NCBI GenBank assembly: GCA_937141405.1
Contig: CAKZQQ010000005.1
Coordinates: forward strand, 372,001-436,000
Direction: 5' to 3'
DNA length: 64,000 bases
Origin: an uncultured Campylobacterota bacterium
GTDB taxonomy: Bacteria; Campylobacterota; Campylobacteria; Campylobacterales; Sulfurovaceae
Below, piece by piece: positions 39,350 through 49,673 of the stretch. The position numbers were made by a program, and so were the translations under genes. Position 1 is the stretch's first letter. Every line of letters starts with the position of its first letter. The notes beneath the pieces are model-generated. The model made no database searches. It was not told where the DNA came from and saw only the letters and a program-made list of their open reading frames with translations.

Positions 39350-40627
39350 ATGAAAATACATCTAGATATTGACTGCTACTTTGTCTCTGCCGAGCGTAGT
39401 AGATGCTCATTTTTAAAAGATAAATGTGTTGTTGTCGCAAAAGGAAGCGATAAGAAGATATTCTCGAGAGCAAAAAAAGAGTGGATATCGCTACCAAAGT
39501 GCGGAGCTTTTAATGGTGTGCTCGAATCTAAAAACAGCTATAGCCAAGACATACTGAGCGCATGGAAGGAAGAGTTTATAGATGATGATGGATCAATACA
39601 CGGTATCGTCATAGCCAAAAGTTATGAAGCAAAGAAATTTGGTATCGAAACAGGCACACCCTTATCACAAGCATTGCATATGTGCAAGGATCTCATCGTA
39701 TTGCCGAGTGATCACCTCTTTTATCAAGAGCTTTCACATAAATTGAGAGAGTTTTTAGAGCTCAAGATTCCTCTGCTTGAACAGTACTCCATTGATGAAT
39801 TTTTTGGTGATCTTGACGGTTGGATAGATGATAAAGATACTCTCGCATTTATCACGAATCTAAGAGATGAGATTCAAGAGAGATTTCATATCCCCGTGAG
39901 CATAGGTGCAAGTAAAAGCAAATGGATAGCAAAGCTTCTTACCGATCGTATCAAGCCTTACGGAGTTTATGTGCTTGAGAGCTCGGAGATTCAAGAGTAC
40001 ACAAAAGATATCCCCATAGATGATTTTCCGGGTATCGGCAGAGCCATATCGACTGCGCTTAAAAAGCAGATGATCTTTACGCTTGGCGAGCTAAGAGACT
40101 CTAGCTATCTCTTGCGATATGGCAAAGCAGGCAAAGACCTCTATGCCAGGATTTGCGGGGATGATGGTGAAAGTATCATCACTTCAAGAGAGAGAAAAGC
40201 CATAAGCATCAGTAGAAACTTTACAGCAATTAATGATAGAGATGAGCTCAAAAGAAGAGTACACATACTCGCTCGATATCTAAGTCACAATATCGCTAAA
40301 CTTCAGCTCAATCCGGCAACTTTTTATCTCAAAATACGCTATGAGTATGGCATAAAAAGGTATGAATCGATCACGATACATAGGCTTTTTAGCGAGAAAC
40401 TCTTCTTAGATACTATGAGAGATATGTTTCAAAATCTCGATAGCCATAAAGAGCAAAAGATACACTATATCGCTATGAGTGCTTCAAATTTCGACGCAAC
40501 ACAAAGTCCAAAAACGCTCAATCTTCTCGAGTATGATAACGACAGAAGATTTGCAGAGCTCAATCAAAAGCTTCTAAAAATCAGAAGCAGATATGGGGTC
40601 GATGCCATCCGTTATGGATGTGAGTAG
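39350..40627 (+). CDS. Y-family DNA polymerase (DinB/UmuC-like) with an insertion
   Basis: A translesion polymerase of 425 residues. The catalytic carboxylates are Asp6 and Asp8 in HLDIDCYFVSAERS, and Asp/Glu in QYSIDEFFGDLDG (about residues 144-156). The helix-hairpin-helix region is FPGIGRAISTALKKQ, followed by a little-finger domain. Odd: relative to DinB there are about 40-45 extra residues in the fingers domain between VVVAKGS (about 28-34) and GIVIAKSYEAKKFGI (about 85-99), including SRAKKEWISLPKCG. The steric-gate aromatic is Phe in CYF. There is no RadA-like tail or beta-clamp motif that I can see. Named only to family. Confidence 0.88.
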   Translation: MKIHLDIDCYFVSAERSRCSFLKDKCVVVAKGSDKKIFSRAKKEWISLPKCGAFNGVLESKNSYSQDILSAWKEEFIDDDGSIHGIVIAKSYEAKKFGIETGTPLSQALHMCKDLIVLPSDHLFYQELSHKLREFLELKIPLLEQYSIDEFFGDLDGWIDDKDTLAFITNLRDEIQERFHIPVSIGASKSKWIAKLLTDRIKPYGVYVLESSEIQEYTKDIPIDDFPGIGRAISTALKKQMIFTLGELRDSSYLLRYGKAGKDLYARICGDDGESIITSRERKAISISRNFTAINDRDELKRRVHILARYLSHNIAKLQLNPATFYLKIRYEYGIKRYESITIHRLFSEKLFLDTMRDMFQNLDSHKEQKIHYIAMSASNFDATQSPKTLNLLEYDNDRRFAELNQKLLKIRSRYGVDAIRYGCE

Positions 40628-40628
40628 A

Positions 40629-43322
40629 TTATTTCAACTCGCCCCAATTATCACCGATACTCACACTGCATTCAAGAGGGATAGAGAGCTCATAGATATG
40701 CTCCATCGCATGGGCAAATTTTTGAGCCAAATCCTCAGCCACACCCTCTTTGACTTCAAAGATAAGCTCATCGTGTATCTGCAAAAGTAGCGTTGCATCA
40801 AGTTGTTCTTCCATGATCATACTATCGATAAGATTCATAGAGAGCTTGATAAGATCGGCTGCACTCCCCTGAAATACGGTATTGACTCCCTCTCGAAGAT
40901 AGGCAGCTTTTTCCATACCATTTGCATTATCATAGTCAAAAAATCTTCTGCGACCCAAAAGTGTAGAGACATACCCACTATGTTTTACCTCTTCTTCTAT
41001 CGATTCTAAAAAACTTTTTACAGTCGGGAAGGAGTTAAAATAGCTCACTATGATCTCTTTTGCCTCATTGGCACTGATGCCAAGCTCACCGGATAACTTG
41101 CGAGGACCCATGCCATACAAAAGCCCAAAGTTGATGCTCTTTGCAACATTTCTCTTCTCTTTGGCTTCACCCTCTCCAAAGAGCTTAAGTGCTGTTGCGT
41201 AGTGGATATCTTCTCTGTTTAAAAACGCCTCTTTTAGTGCCGTATCTTGTGAAAAATGTGCCAAAAGTCGCAACTCTATCTGTGAGTAGTCGATACTTAC
41301 GAGCTTGTAGCCCTCTTTGGCTATAAAGGCCTCTCTGATGCTTCTGCCAAGCTCACTGCGCACAGGGATATTTTGCAAGTTTGGATCTTTGGAGCTGAGT
41401 CTTCCCGTTGCCGTACCTGTTTGTAAAAATGAGGTATAGATACGATGCTTAGCGTCAAGAGAGCCAAGTTTTAAAAGAGGCTCTGCATACGTTGAAAGCA
41501 ACTTCTGATACTCTCTATACTCCAATATCTTCTCGATAATCGGATGCTCATTTTTGAGTGATTCGAGCACTGCTTCATTGGTGCTATAACCGGTCTTTGT
41601 CTTTTTCCCGCCCTTGAGTCCAAGGGTTCCAAAAAGCACATTACCAAGCTGTTGTGTGGAGCGGATATTAAACTCTGCACCACTCATCGCATAGATCTCT
41701 TTTGTGAGTGTATCAAGTTTTGTACTGAGCATTTGACTCAATTCTTTCAGCTTATCAAGATCAACTTTTATGCCCACACTCTCCATACGAGCAAGCACAT
41801 TTACAAAAGGATACTCCACATTTTTTGCCTCGATCAAAAGCTTATCCAAAGAGGCTAATTCCATCATATTTTTGAGTTTATGATACAAAAGATAGGTCAT
41901 CCACGCATCTTCTGCTGCATAAAAAGTTGCATCCTCTATGGATACGCTTGAAAAATCCTCCCCCTTCTTGACCATACTAGAGAAGGACTTCATCTCATAA
42001 TCAAAATGAATCTTTGCAAGGTTATCTAGCCCCACTCTGCTTCCCGGATTACTCAGCCAAGCAAGTAGCATCGTATCGGCAAATATCTCTATGGGCTCAA
42101 AGCCGTATCGATTATAGAGGAGGGAAAGATCAAATTTGAGATTTTGCCCGACAACTTTAGCATCAAATAGTTTTTTGATAGCCCCTAGTGCGTCCTCTAT
42201 GCTGACCTGATCACCAACGCCTAGATAACTATGTGCCACGGGGACATAATAGGCCCTGCTCTCATCAAGACAAAAACTAAATCCCACCAAAGAGGCACTC
42301 TTCGTATCGAGCGAGTTAGTCTCTGTATCAAAAGCTACGATGCTTTCATTAGTAATTTGCGAAACTATCTCTTGGAGCTTATCAGAACTATCAAGAGTAA
42401 TTGCCTCGAAACTAAAAGCACTCTTTTTAGGCTCAACGATAGGACAATCAGGCATCTGTTCAGGATTTTCCACCTTTGCTTTTTTAAGCGCCTGCCTCAT
42501 CTCATACTTCTCAAACTCATCGACAAGGCACGCTATATAATTCTTATCTTCAAAAGCAAACTTTTCAAAATCAAAGCCCTCATAGAGGTCTTGACGCATC
42601 CGCACCAAATCTCTCGAGAGAAAAGCATTCTCTTTGGACTCTAAAAGAAGTGTTTGCATCCGAGGCGTGCCTACATTTTCGATATCTTCATAAATCGCTT
42701 CAAGCGTACCATATTTATTGATAAGTTCGCTCGCACCCTTTTGTCCTATCCCCTTCACTCCGGGAACATTATCGCTTGAATCGCCCAAGATCGCTTGAAA
42801 ATTGATAAAGTTTTTAGGGTTAACTCCAAATTTTGCTTTACACTTCTCTTCGTTAATCTCCTCTTTTTTAACCGAATCAAAAAGCACGACAATCCCATCA
42901 TCTATGAGTTGATAGAGATCTTTATCGTGCGAGACGATACGCACCTTGATCCCCTCTTTTTTAGCAAGCGTCGTCACGGAAGCGATGATATCATCTGCCT
43001 CATACCCATCCATTGCGAGATTGGCAAACCCCATCTTCTCAACCCACTCTATAGCGATTGGGAGTTGTTTGACGAGATCTTCCGGTGGCGGTTGTCTATT
43101 TGCTTTGTAGTCGCTAAAGACCTCTTTACGAAAGGTATCGCCCTTGCTATCAAGTGCAAAGAGGATGTAGTCCGTCGCATGATCACGCCGCAAGGTATCT
43201 ATGAAGTTGATAAATCCCGTGAGTAATCCCGTCGGAAAGCCCTCTTTGTTTCTAAGAGGTGGCAGGGCATAGTAGGCTCGAAAAAAAAACCCAAATGTGT
43301 CTATGATGGTAAGCGTTTTCAT
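40629..43322 (-). CDS. polA: DNA polymerase I
   Basis: 897 residues with three activities in order: 5'-3' exonuclease (about 1-290; DGYEADDIIAS and GDSSDNVPGVKGIG), 3'-5' proofreading exonuclease (about 310-500; VAFDTETNSLD, QNLKFDLSLL, YAAEDAWMTY, so DEDD residues are intact) and polymerase (about 520-897; motif A VSIDYSQIELRLLAHFSQD, motif B KRNVAKSINFGLLYGMG, motif C LLQIHDELIFEV). It removes RNA primers and fills gaps. The gene follows the AT-rich DUF262-HEPN island on the same strand. Confidence 0.97.
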   Translation of the reverse strand: MKTLTIIDTFGFFFRAYYALPPLRNKEGFPTGLLTGFINFIDTLRRDHATDYILFALDSKGDTFRKEVFSDYKANRQPPPEDLVKQLPIAIEWVEKMGFANLAMDGYEADDIIASVTTLAKKEGIKVRIVSHDKDLYQLIDDGIVVLFDSVKKEEINEEKCKAKFGVNPKNFINFQAILGDSSDNVPGVKGIGQKGASELINKYGTLEAIYEDIENVGTPRMQTLLLESKENAFLSRDLVRMRQDLYEGFDFEKFAFEDKNYIACLVDEFEKYEMRQALKKAKVENPEQMPDCPIVEPKKSAFSFEAITLDSSDKLQEIVSQITNESIVAFDTETNSLDTKSASLVGFSFCLDESRAYYVPVAHSYLGVGDQVSIEDALGAIKKLFDAKVVGQNLKFDLSLLYNRYGFEPIEIFADTMLLAWLSNPGSRVGLDNLAKIHFDYEMKSFSSMVKKGEDFSSVSIEDATFYAAEDAWMTYLLYHKLKNMMELASLDKLLIEAKNVEYPFVNVLARMESVGIKVDLDKLKELSQMLSTKLDTLTKEIYAMSGAEFNIRSTQQLGNVLFGTLGLKGGKKTKTGYSTNEAVLESLKNEHPIIEKILEYREYQKLLSTYAEPLLKLGSLDAKHRIYTSFLQTGTATGRLSSKDPNLQNIPVRSELGRSIREAFIAKEGYKLVSIDYSQIELRLLAHFSQDTALKEAFLNREDIHYATALKLFGEGEAKEKRNVAKSINFGLLYGMGPRKLSGELGISANEAKEIIVSYFNSFPTVKSFLESIEEEVKHSGYVSTLLGRRRFFDYDNANGMEKAAYLREGVNTVFQGSAADLIKLSMNLIDSMIMEEQLDATLLLQIHDELIFEVKEGVAEDLAQKFAHAMEHIYELSIPLECSVSIGDNWGELK

Positions 43323-43373
43323 AAGGTCTCTTTTTTCTTTTATTGTAACTAAAAAGAGTTTAGAGTCTTGGGA

Positions 43374-43883
43374 TTATTTATATTTTTTATCTCTTAGTTC
43401 TTTATCAATGTTTTCTAATACTGGTATAATATTATTAAAACTATTTATCATTATTGAAGGGGAATCAAAAGTTCTAGTTACACCTTTCAAATATGTATGC
43501 GCTGCTCTATTTCGTATTTCTATTATATTTTTAAGGTTTTGCTTGAATAATTCTAATTGAAATTTTTTTTCTAATTTTTTTTCTAATTTCTCTACATCAA
43601 TCAAGCCAAGTAAGTTAATCAACATTGGTCTAATATTTTTGTCATACTGAAAACCATAATTAGGTCTAATAATCTTTTCTTTACAATGTTTTTTGTTCTT
43701 GGACTCTTTTAGGTTTCTATTTGCATGACGAATAATTATATCGTCAATAGTTTCTTCTATCCACCCACTAAGTTCTATAATTGCCAATTTAGAAAAATAG
43801 ATAGTTTTTTTTTGACTAAAAGAACTATTATACAGTTTATCTAATTCTTTTAAAGTTGATTCTATATATGTTTTTGCAATCAT
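43374..43883 (-). CDS. HEPN-domain protein, probable toxin or effector partner of the DUF262 protein
   Basis: A 169-residue all-alpha, lysine-rich protein. The RNase-type HEPN signature R-x4-H is seen as RNRAAH (Arg124 to His129) in KNIIEIRNRAAHTYLKG, with an upstream helix AIIELSGWIEETIDDIIIRHANRN (about 35-57), as in the MAE_28990/RiboL-PSP HEPN groups. HEPN proteins with this motif cut RNA in toxin-antitoxin and abortive-infection systems. Its ATG follows the DUF262 stop after three bases without a separate ribosome site, so translation is coupled. Very AT-rich compared with polA and uvrA, so probably acquired. Confidence 0.75.
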   Translation of the reverse strand: MIAKTYIESTLKELDKLYNSSFSQKKTIYFSKLAIIELSGWIEETIDDIIIRHANRNLKESKNKKHCKEKIIRPNYGFQYDKNIRPMLINLLGLIDVEKLEKKLEKKFQLELFKQNLKNIIEIRNRAAHTYLKGVTRTFDSPSIMINSFNNIIPVLENIDKELRDKKYK

Positions 43884-43886
43884 AAA

Positions 43887-44990
43887 TTAACCAAAAATTT
43901 CTTTTGCTTTATTGATACGAGCAAGAACTTTATCTTTTTGCGCCAATCCTTCTTTTAAATTCTCGACTGAAAATAACTCATTGCTTCTTAATGCAATATA
44001 TCGATTATATAATTTGGTGTCTGTTTCTTTTTCTAAATTATTTAAATTATTTGCAATCCCAACAAACAAAGCCTCTGTAGTAGCCTTACTTATTTTTGGT
44101 AAAGGTTTAGATTCCAAAATATTTTTATAAATTAAATCAATTGTTCTAAAAAATAATTCCTTAAATTTATTAATATTTTCATCTGATGTTTTTCGATAAG
44201 TGTCCATAAAATCATTTAGAAATTTTGACAATTGTCCCTTGTAATTATCCAAATTATATGTGAAAGCAATAAATCTCAATACAAGTTCTTCATTTGTAAA
44301 ACGATCTTTTTTATCGGGGTCAACACTAAATAATGAAACATAATTTTCATACTTAACCGCATCTCTCAAAAATGTATTAAAAACTCCATTATAAATACAA
44401 TTTCTTATTTCTTGATTTGTTAATTTTGTTCCACCTGTATTTAATCTATGAAATATAGTAAATAAGTATTCCATATGACTTTTTTTAGCATAATTACATC
44501 TAAGAACAGTTACTGGAATAACAGTATTTTCAACTTTATTAAAAAGATCGGGATATTTACTCTTTATGGTCAAATTGCTTTTACCGGAAATCCGATCATC
44601 AATATCCTCAAGTTTTGATAAAATCCATTCTTTAGTTGGTTCCTTGTCAAGAAATTTTACAGCACTTGCAATTCTTTGTAATCCATCAATGACAAAACGT
44701 TCTTGAGTTTTATAATCAAGGCTAATACACAAACTAGGAATTGGAAGTTGCTTAACAAGGGAGTCAATAAGTCTAGTTTGCATTGTTGGCGACCAAACAA
44801 TATCTCTTTGAAATTCAGGTTGAATTTCAAGTTGACCCTCTTTGTGCATTCGCAATAAATCAGCACATGATCGCAGTTCATTAAAAGCCACAATATCATC
44901 AGGTGGAACTTCTCCGAAATCATCAGTATCTAACTGAGCTTTTTCTAACTCTTCCAATTGTTCATCTAACTCTAATAAAGTATTTCCCAT
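43887..44990 (-). CDS. DUF262-domain (ParB/GmrS-like) protein
   Basis: A 367-residue protein. The DUF262 core shows LEIQPEFQRDIVW (residues 54-66; cf. QRxxVW) and FVIDGLQRIASAVKFL (99-114; cf. the catalytic/nucleotide DGQQR motif, here DGLQR), then a helical C-terminal part. There is no DUF1524 HNH nuclease as in full GmrSD; the nuclease role may be taken by the next gene's HEPN domain. AGGAG lies six bases before the ATG. Base composition is extreme: 12 G/C in 60 bases at 44161-44220, against 33 in 60 at 45361-45420 within uvrA. Related modules act in phage defence, but this pair's function is inference. Confidence 0.82.
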   Translation of the reverse strand: MGNTLLELDEQLEELEKAQLDTDDFGEVPPDDIVAFNELRSCADLLRMHKEGQLEIQPEFQRDIVWSPTMQTRLIDSLVKQLPIPSLCISLDYKTQERFVIDGLQRIASAVKFLDKEPTKEWILSKLEDIDDRISGKSNLTIKSKYPDLFNKVENTVIPVTVLRCNYAKKSHMEYLFTIFHRLNTGGTKLTNQEIRNCIYNGVFNTFLRDAVKYENYVSLFSVDPDKKDRFTNEELVLRFIAFTYNLDNYKGQLSKFLNDFMDTYRKTSDENINKFKELFFRTIDLIYKNILESKPLPKISKATTEALFVGIANNLNNLEKETDTKLYNRYIALRSNELFSVENLKEGLAQKDKVLARINKAKEIFG

Positions 44991-45055
44991 TAACCTCTCC
45001 TTATTTAAAACTTATAATTTATTATACTATAGCCTAAAACTCATTATAGTAATTT

Positions 45056-45073
45056 AACAATCTTATGATTGTT
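45056..45073 (-). terminator. Short stem-loop after uvrA
   Basis: AACAATC and GATTGTT pair exactly (7 bp) around a 4-base loop. On the minus strand it follows uvrA and A-rich sequence and precedes a weak T-rich stretch. Weak terminator at best. Confidence 0.4.
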
Positions 45074-45085
45074 TTTTGGAATTAT

Positions 45086-45103
45086 AAAAAAAAAGGGGGG
45101 GGG
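45086..45103. repeat. Homopolymer tract: nine A then nine G
   Basis: Nine A (45086-45094) run directly into nine G (45095-45103), ten bases after the uvrA stop and about 100 bases upstream of the DUF262 start codon on the minus strand. Such long G tracts are slippage-prone and used for phase variation in Campylobacterota. Confidence 0.9.
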
Positions 45104-45112
45104 TAAAAAGCA

Positions 45113-47920
45113 TTACTTCATCTCTTTTGCTAGATACTCTCCTGTATAGCTCTTTGTCTTTTTATAATTGAGTGCTAACTCTTTTGGTGTGCCCGTTGCA
45201 ACGATCTTACCGCCCTTATTACCCCCTTCAGGTCCCATATCGATGACATAATCGGCATTTTTAATCATATCGAGATTGTGTTCGATCACTACAACGCTAT
45301 TGCCAAGTTCTACAAGATGATGTAGTACTTTTGTGAGTCTATCGACATCTTCGAAATGGAGTCCCGTTGTCGGCTCATCAAGGATGTAGAGCGTCTTGCC
45401 CGTATCTCTACGACTCAGCTCTTTACTAAGCTTGATACGCTGTGCTTCACCACCACTCAGCGTAGTGGCATTTTGCCCAAGCTTGATATAACCAAGCCCG
45501 ACATCCACCAGTGTTTTGAGTTTCGTAGCAACTGCCGGAATCGATTTGAAAAACTCCAATGCACTTCCTGCACTCATATCGAGCACTTCCGCGATATTTT
45601 TGCCTCTGTAGAGCACTTCTAGTGTCTGTGCATTATATCGTGTGCCGTTACATGCATCACAAATAACAAGAACATCAGGTAAAAAATGCATCTCAATCTT
45701 GATCTCGCCCTCACCTTGACACTTCTCACATCGTCCACCTTTGACATTGAAAGAAAATCTTCCTGCTTTATAGCCGCGAAGTTTTGATTCCTTAGTTTGT
45801 ATGAAAAGTTTTCGTATCTCGTCCATCACACCCGTATAAGTTGCCGGATTTGATCTGGGTGTTCTCCCTATAGGGCTTTGATCAAGATAGATAACTTTAT
45901 CGAGATACTCTAGGCCATCTATCTCTACTCCATCAACCTTTTGTGCTTTTGTAGAGCGGTTAAGTGTTTGCAGTGCATTTGGCAGTAACGCTTGCAAGAT
46001 AAGTGTACTTTTTCCACTACCACTTACACCCGTCACACAGACAAAATTACTCAATGGAATCTTTGTATTGAGGGATTTGATATTATTGAGCTCAACACCA
46101 CCGATGGAGAGCCAATTTTTCTGCTCTCTATGATAATCAAACTCTATCTTTTTTTTACCCGTTAGATACGCCGCGGTGGATGTATCTGATTTTTTGAGCT
46201 CTTCAAGTGTACCGGCAAAAACAACCTCACCACCGTACTCACCGGCACCCGGACCGATATCTACGATGAAATCAGCCGATTCTATCGTCTCCTTGTCGTG
46301 TTCAACCACTATGACGCTATTGCCTTTTTCTTGTAGGGTTTTTAGCGTACGGATAAGCTTCATGGTATCGCGTTCATGCAAACCAATGCTTGGCTCATCA
46401 AGCACATAAAGCACGCCTGTGAGTCCTGAACCTATCTGTGAAGCGATACGGATACGCTGCGCCTCACCACCTGAGATTGTTCTCGCATCACGGCTCAAAG
46501 CGAGATACCCAAGCCCTACATCATAAAGAAAGAAGAGACGCTCTCTAATCTCTCTGAGGATAGAAGAGGCTATCATCGTTTGCTGTTCATTAAAATGCCC
46601 GAAACTCTTCTCATCCATAAAATATCTGTAGCTATCTTCTATCGGCATATCGATAATATCAGCGATATTTTTATCTCCTATCTTGACGGCTAAACTTTGC
46701 GGAGAGAGTCTATGGCCTCCACATTTATCACACCGTTTTTCAGTCATATAAGAGGTAATATCTTTCTCATCTTTAAACATATCATAGGCGATCTTTACGA
46801 TTCCGGGCCACTCTCTTTTGAGCGCATGGCGTTTCCAAGTAAAATTGACAATCGTTGAAGCCCCATAGAGAATCGCTTTTTTCTGATGCTCTTCAAGCTC
46901 ACCGTAAGGAACTTTGGTTGATATCCCTTGGCTGACACAAAAGGCATCGAGAAATTTTGCATAGTAGCTTTTGTTAAACCCATACACAACCTTGATAGCC
47001 CCCTTATCGATACTAAGCCCCTCGTCTATGATCTTATCGATATCAAGCACATAGCGTATGCCAAGGCCATCACAAGCACTGCAAGCGCCTCTAGGGGAGT
47101 TAAAAGAGAAATTTACAGGCTGCAATGGCTCAAAGCTTATCTTACAATCAAAACAGGCTAAATGCTCACTAAAATGGATATGGCTTTGCGTGCCAACCTC
47201 CTCGCTGTTGCTAATATCTATCTCAACCTCGCCATAACTCTCGCCAAGCGCTTTTTCTATATCGCTTGCTATACGCTCAAGATTTTCCTCTTTAATCACC
47301 ACCCTATCAACAACAGCTTTGATAGTATGCTTCTTGGTTTTACCAAGTTCGATCTCCTCATCAAGCCGTACCATAGTACCATCGATCATGGCTCTTATAT
47401 AACCTTTATGACGAAGGGATTCGAGCATATCTGCAAAAGTTCCCTTTTTCTCCCTGACTAAAGGAGCAAGGATAACAATCTTGGAGCCTATAGGAAGCTT
47501 CAGCACTTCGTCGATGATATCACTTGCGCTCATAGAGGATATCTTCTTGCCACACTCATGACAATGTTGCTCACCCACTCTTGCAAAAAGCAGACGAAGA
47601 TAGTCATATATCTCTGTGATTGTCCCAACAGTTGAGCGAGGGTTTTTAGAGGTCGTCTTCTGATCTATAGCGATAGCAGGCGTAAGCCCCTCTATCTTAT
47701 CGACATCAGGCTTACCTATCCTGCCTAAAAATTGTCGCGCATAACTTGAGAGTGATTCGATATATCTTCTTTGTCCCTCAGCATAGAGCGTTGAAAATGC
47801 CAAAGATGATTTTCCACTTCCGCTCAATCCCGTGATGACGACAAGCCTGTTTTTTGGAATCTCCAAAGAGATATCTTTGAGGTTATGTTCTCGTGCGCCA
47901 AAAACCTTTATATTATCCAT
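45113..47920 (-). CDS. uvrA: UvrABC excision repair ATPase subunit UvrA
   Basis: Damage-recognition ATPase of nucleotide excision repair, 935 residues. Two ABC ATPase halves: Walker A motifs [12 protein letters not shown] (about 32-43) and [12 protein letters not shown] (about 630-641), signatures [12 protein letters not shown] and [12 protein letters not shown], and Walker B IYLDEP-type [11 protein letters not shown] and [11 protein letters not shown]. Zinc modules: CHECGK...CFDCK region and [16 protein letters not shown] with CDACNG. Acts with UvrB/UvrC, not in the window. Followed by a stem-loop and homopolymer tract. Confidence 0.98.
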   Translation of the reverse strand: MDNIKVFGAREHNLKDISLEIPKNRLVVITGLSGSGKSSLAFSTLYAEGQRRYIESLSSYARQFLGRIGKPDVDKIEGLTPAIAIDQKTTSKNPRSTVGTITEIYDYLRLLFARVGEQHCHECGKKISSMSASDIIDEVLKLPIGSKIVILAPLVREKKGTFADMLESLRHKGYIRAMIDGTMVRLDEEIELGKTKKHTIKAVVDRVVIKEENLERIASDIEKALGESYGEVEIDISNSEEVGTQSHIHFSEHLACFDCKISFEPLQPVNFSFNSPRGACSACDGLGIRYVLDIDKIIDEGLSIDKGAIKVVYGFNKSYYAKFLDAFCVSQGISTKVPYGELEEHQKKAILYGASTIVNFTWKRHALKREWPGIVKIAYDMFKDEKDITSYMTEKRCDKCGGHRLSPQSLAVKIGDKNIADIIDMPIEDSYRYFMDEKSFGHFNEQQTMIASSILREIRERLFFLYDVGLGYLALSRDARTISGGEAQRIRIASQIGSGLTGVLYVLDEPSIGLHERDTMKLIRTLKTLQEKGNSVIVVEHDKETIESADFIVDIGPGAGEYGGEVVFAGTLEELKKSDTSTAAYLTGKKKIEFDYHREQKNWLSIGGVELNNIKSLNTKIPLSNFVCVTGVSGSGKSTLILQALLPNALQTLNRSTKAQKVDGVEIDGLEYLDKVIYLDQSPIGRTPRSNPATYTGVMDEIRKLFIQTKESKLRGYKAGRFSFNVKGGRCEKCQGEGEIKIEMHFLPDVLVICDACNGTRYNAQTLEVLYRGKNIAEVLDMSAGSALEFFKSIPAVATKLKTLVDVGLGYIKLGQNATTLSGGEAQRIKLSKELSRRDTGKTLYILDEPTTGLHFEDVDRLTKVLHHLVELGNSVVVIEHNLDMIKNADYVIDMGPEGGNKGGKIVATGTPKELALNYKKTKSYTGEYLAKEMK

Positions 47921-47923
47921 CTT

Positions 47924-48667
47924 TTAACCTATTATAAGTTTTTTTGCCGTTATCAAAAAGATAAAGACATAGAAAAGCACCAATATCTGTTTGTACCGCG
48001 TGCTTTTAGTATGATGTGCAATCCATATTCCAATCCATATGCCAACAAGCGAACCAAGCGTCATAAAGAGTCCCGATCTATAATCAACCAGCCCTAACCA
48101 CGAGAGCGTTATGAAAGATGCGCTAGCAGTAAACATCACAAAAAAGAGTCCAATAGCTGCAGCCTTTTTGAGCGGAAACCCCATAAATCCAACCGTAATA
48201 GGTGTGATAAGGATTGAGCCACCAACTCCAAGCATCCCGGAAAATACCCCTACACCGCTTCCAACACCAAAATAGAGCGGTTTAGAAGTTATCTCCTCTT
48301 TTGCAGGCTCAGGACTAGATAGAAAAAGTTTTACAAGTGTAAAGGCAACTAACGATAAAAAGAGCCACTCCAAGATGGATTCATTGAGTAATTTCACTAA
48401 AAAAGCACCGATAATAGCGCCAACGATACCGCCAAACCCAAAATATTTTGTTATCTTGGCCGAGTATGTCTGTTTCTTTCTATGGATAAGATAGGCTGCA
48501 AATGAGCTAAAGAGCATCTGCATAGCAGATATACCTATAGCCTCTTTTATACCAAATCCCATATAGAGCAAAATCGGAACACTTACCGTCCCGCCACCAA
48601 TGCCAAAAAACCCCGAAAGGATGCCGGTGGATATGCCAAGTATAATCAAAGGTATCTCTAGTCCCAT
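47924..48667 (-). CDS. TauE/SafE-family permease
   Basis: A 247-residue membrane protein with about eight helices and two internal repeats: [23 protein letters not shown] (about 16-38) and [25 protein letters not shown] (about 132-156). It is the typical sulfite/organosulfonate exporter type. It ends three bases before the uvrA start codon, so the two may be co-transcribed although functionally unrelated. The substrate is unknown; sulfite export would make sense in a sulfur oxidiser. Confidence 0.88.
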   Translation of the reverse strand: MGLEIPLIILGISTGILSGFFGIGGGTVSVPILLYMGFGIKEAIGISAMQMLFSSFAAYLIHRKKQTYSAKITKYFGFGGIVGAIIGAFLVKLLNESILEWLFLSLVAFTLVKLFLSSPEPAKEEITSKPLYFGVGSGVGVFSGMLGVGGSILITPITVGFMGFPLKKAAAIGLFFVMFTASASFITLSWLGLVDYRSGLFMTLGSLVGIWIGIWIAHHTKSTRYKQILVLFYVFIFLITAKKLIIG

Positions 48668-48734
48668 AATATCTCCATAAAATTTAAGCCCAATAGTATA
48701 TCATAATCAATAATGAGATGAAAATATGGTGCTG

Positions 48735-49673
48735 TTATATCGTAAAAAAACTCTCTATCAAAGCCCTCATAATAGCAGGGTCATCACTCTTGTTAACTTT
48801 ATCTCTAAAAGCAGACGCTTGCGGTAATCCAATCTTCGAATATGTATGAAGATGCTTTCTAAAGAGCACCGTACCATAAGTGCCGTAATGGGCAATCATC
48901 TGCTCAAAATGCTCTAAGACAATATCTTTAACTATCGAGAGATCAAGGGAATCGCTTCTGCTTTTCATCTGATGAAATATCCAAGGTTTCCCCATCGCCC
49001 CACGCCCTACCATAACGCCATCACACCCAGTATGTGCTAAAACTTGCTCTGCTTTCAATGCGCTATCGATATCACCGTTTGCGATGACGGGGATTTTGAG
49101 CATCGCTTTTATCTCACCAATCGCATCATAATCAACTTCCGATTTAAATCTTCCCGATCGTGTACGCCCGTGCACCGCTATAAAATCAGCGCCGCTCCCT
49201 TCACAAACTCTCGCTATCTCTCTATGATTTTTTTCATTGAAACCCAAACGAATCTTCACCGAAGTGTACTCTTTATTTGAGTATTTTTTGATTGTCTCTA
49301 TCGCTTTTGCCATCGCTTTAAGATCAGTAAGGAGTGAGCTACCCGAGAGGTTGTTGACTATCTTGGGAGCAGGACATCCGCAATTAAGATCAACAATATC
49401 AATCCCCTCATGCTCATTGATAACAGCAATAGCACTTCTGATTACATCCGGGTTTGAACCTGCGATTTGTACCGCATAGGGCGACTCGAGCGGACTTTTT
49501 TGAAGCATCTTTGTCGTCTTTGTATTGATATGAGCAAGTGCATTTGAACTTATCATCTCGCTGACGGTCAAATCAGCGCCAAACTTTTTAACAACACTTC
49601 TAAATGGGAGGTCTGTATAGCCCGCAAGTGGGGCTAAAACATAAAGAGGTTTTGAAAAATCAATCTTCATCAC
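48735..49673 (-). CDS. dusB: tRNA-dihydrouridine synthase (DusB type)
   Basis: A flavoenzyme that reduces uridines in the tRNA D-loop. 312 residues, TIM barrel. FMN-binding start PLAGYTDLPFRSVVKKFGAD; the catalytic Cys in DLNCGCPAPKIV (about residues 98-109); VHGRTRSGRF; FMN phosphate site VIANGDI and DGVMVGRGAMGKPWIFHQ. Its start overlaps the 3' end of the upstream gene by 14 bases. Confidence 0.95.
   Translation of the reverse strand: MMKIDFSKPLYVLAPLAGYTDLPFRSVVKKFGADLTVSEMISSNALAHINTKTTKMLQKSPLESPYAVQIAGSNPDVIRSAIAVINEHEGIDIVDLNCGCPAPKIVNNLSGSSLLTDLKAMAKAIETIKKYSNKEYTSVKIRLGFNEKNHREIARVCEGSGADFIAVHGRTRSGRFKSEVDYDAIGEIKAMLKIPVIANGDIDSALKAEQVLAHTGCDGVMVGRGAMGKPWIFHQMKSRSDSLDLSIVKDIVLEHFEQMIAHYGTYGTVLFRKHLHTYSKIGLPQASAFRDKVNKSDDPAIMRALIESFFTI

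Noticed and set aside
40629-43322. Possible loss of proofreading in DNA polymerase I
   Set aside because: The DEDD residues are all visible (DTE, NLKFD, YAAED), so the 3'-5' exonuclease looks intact.
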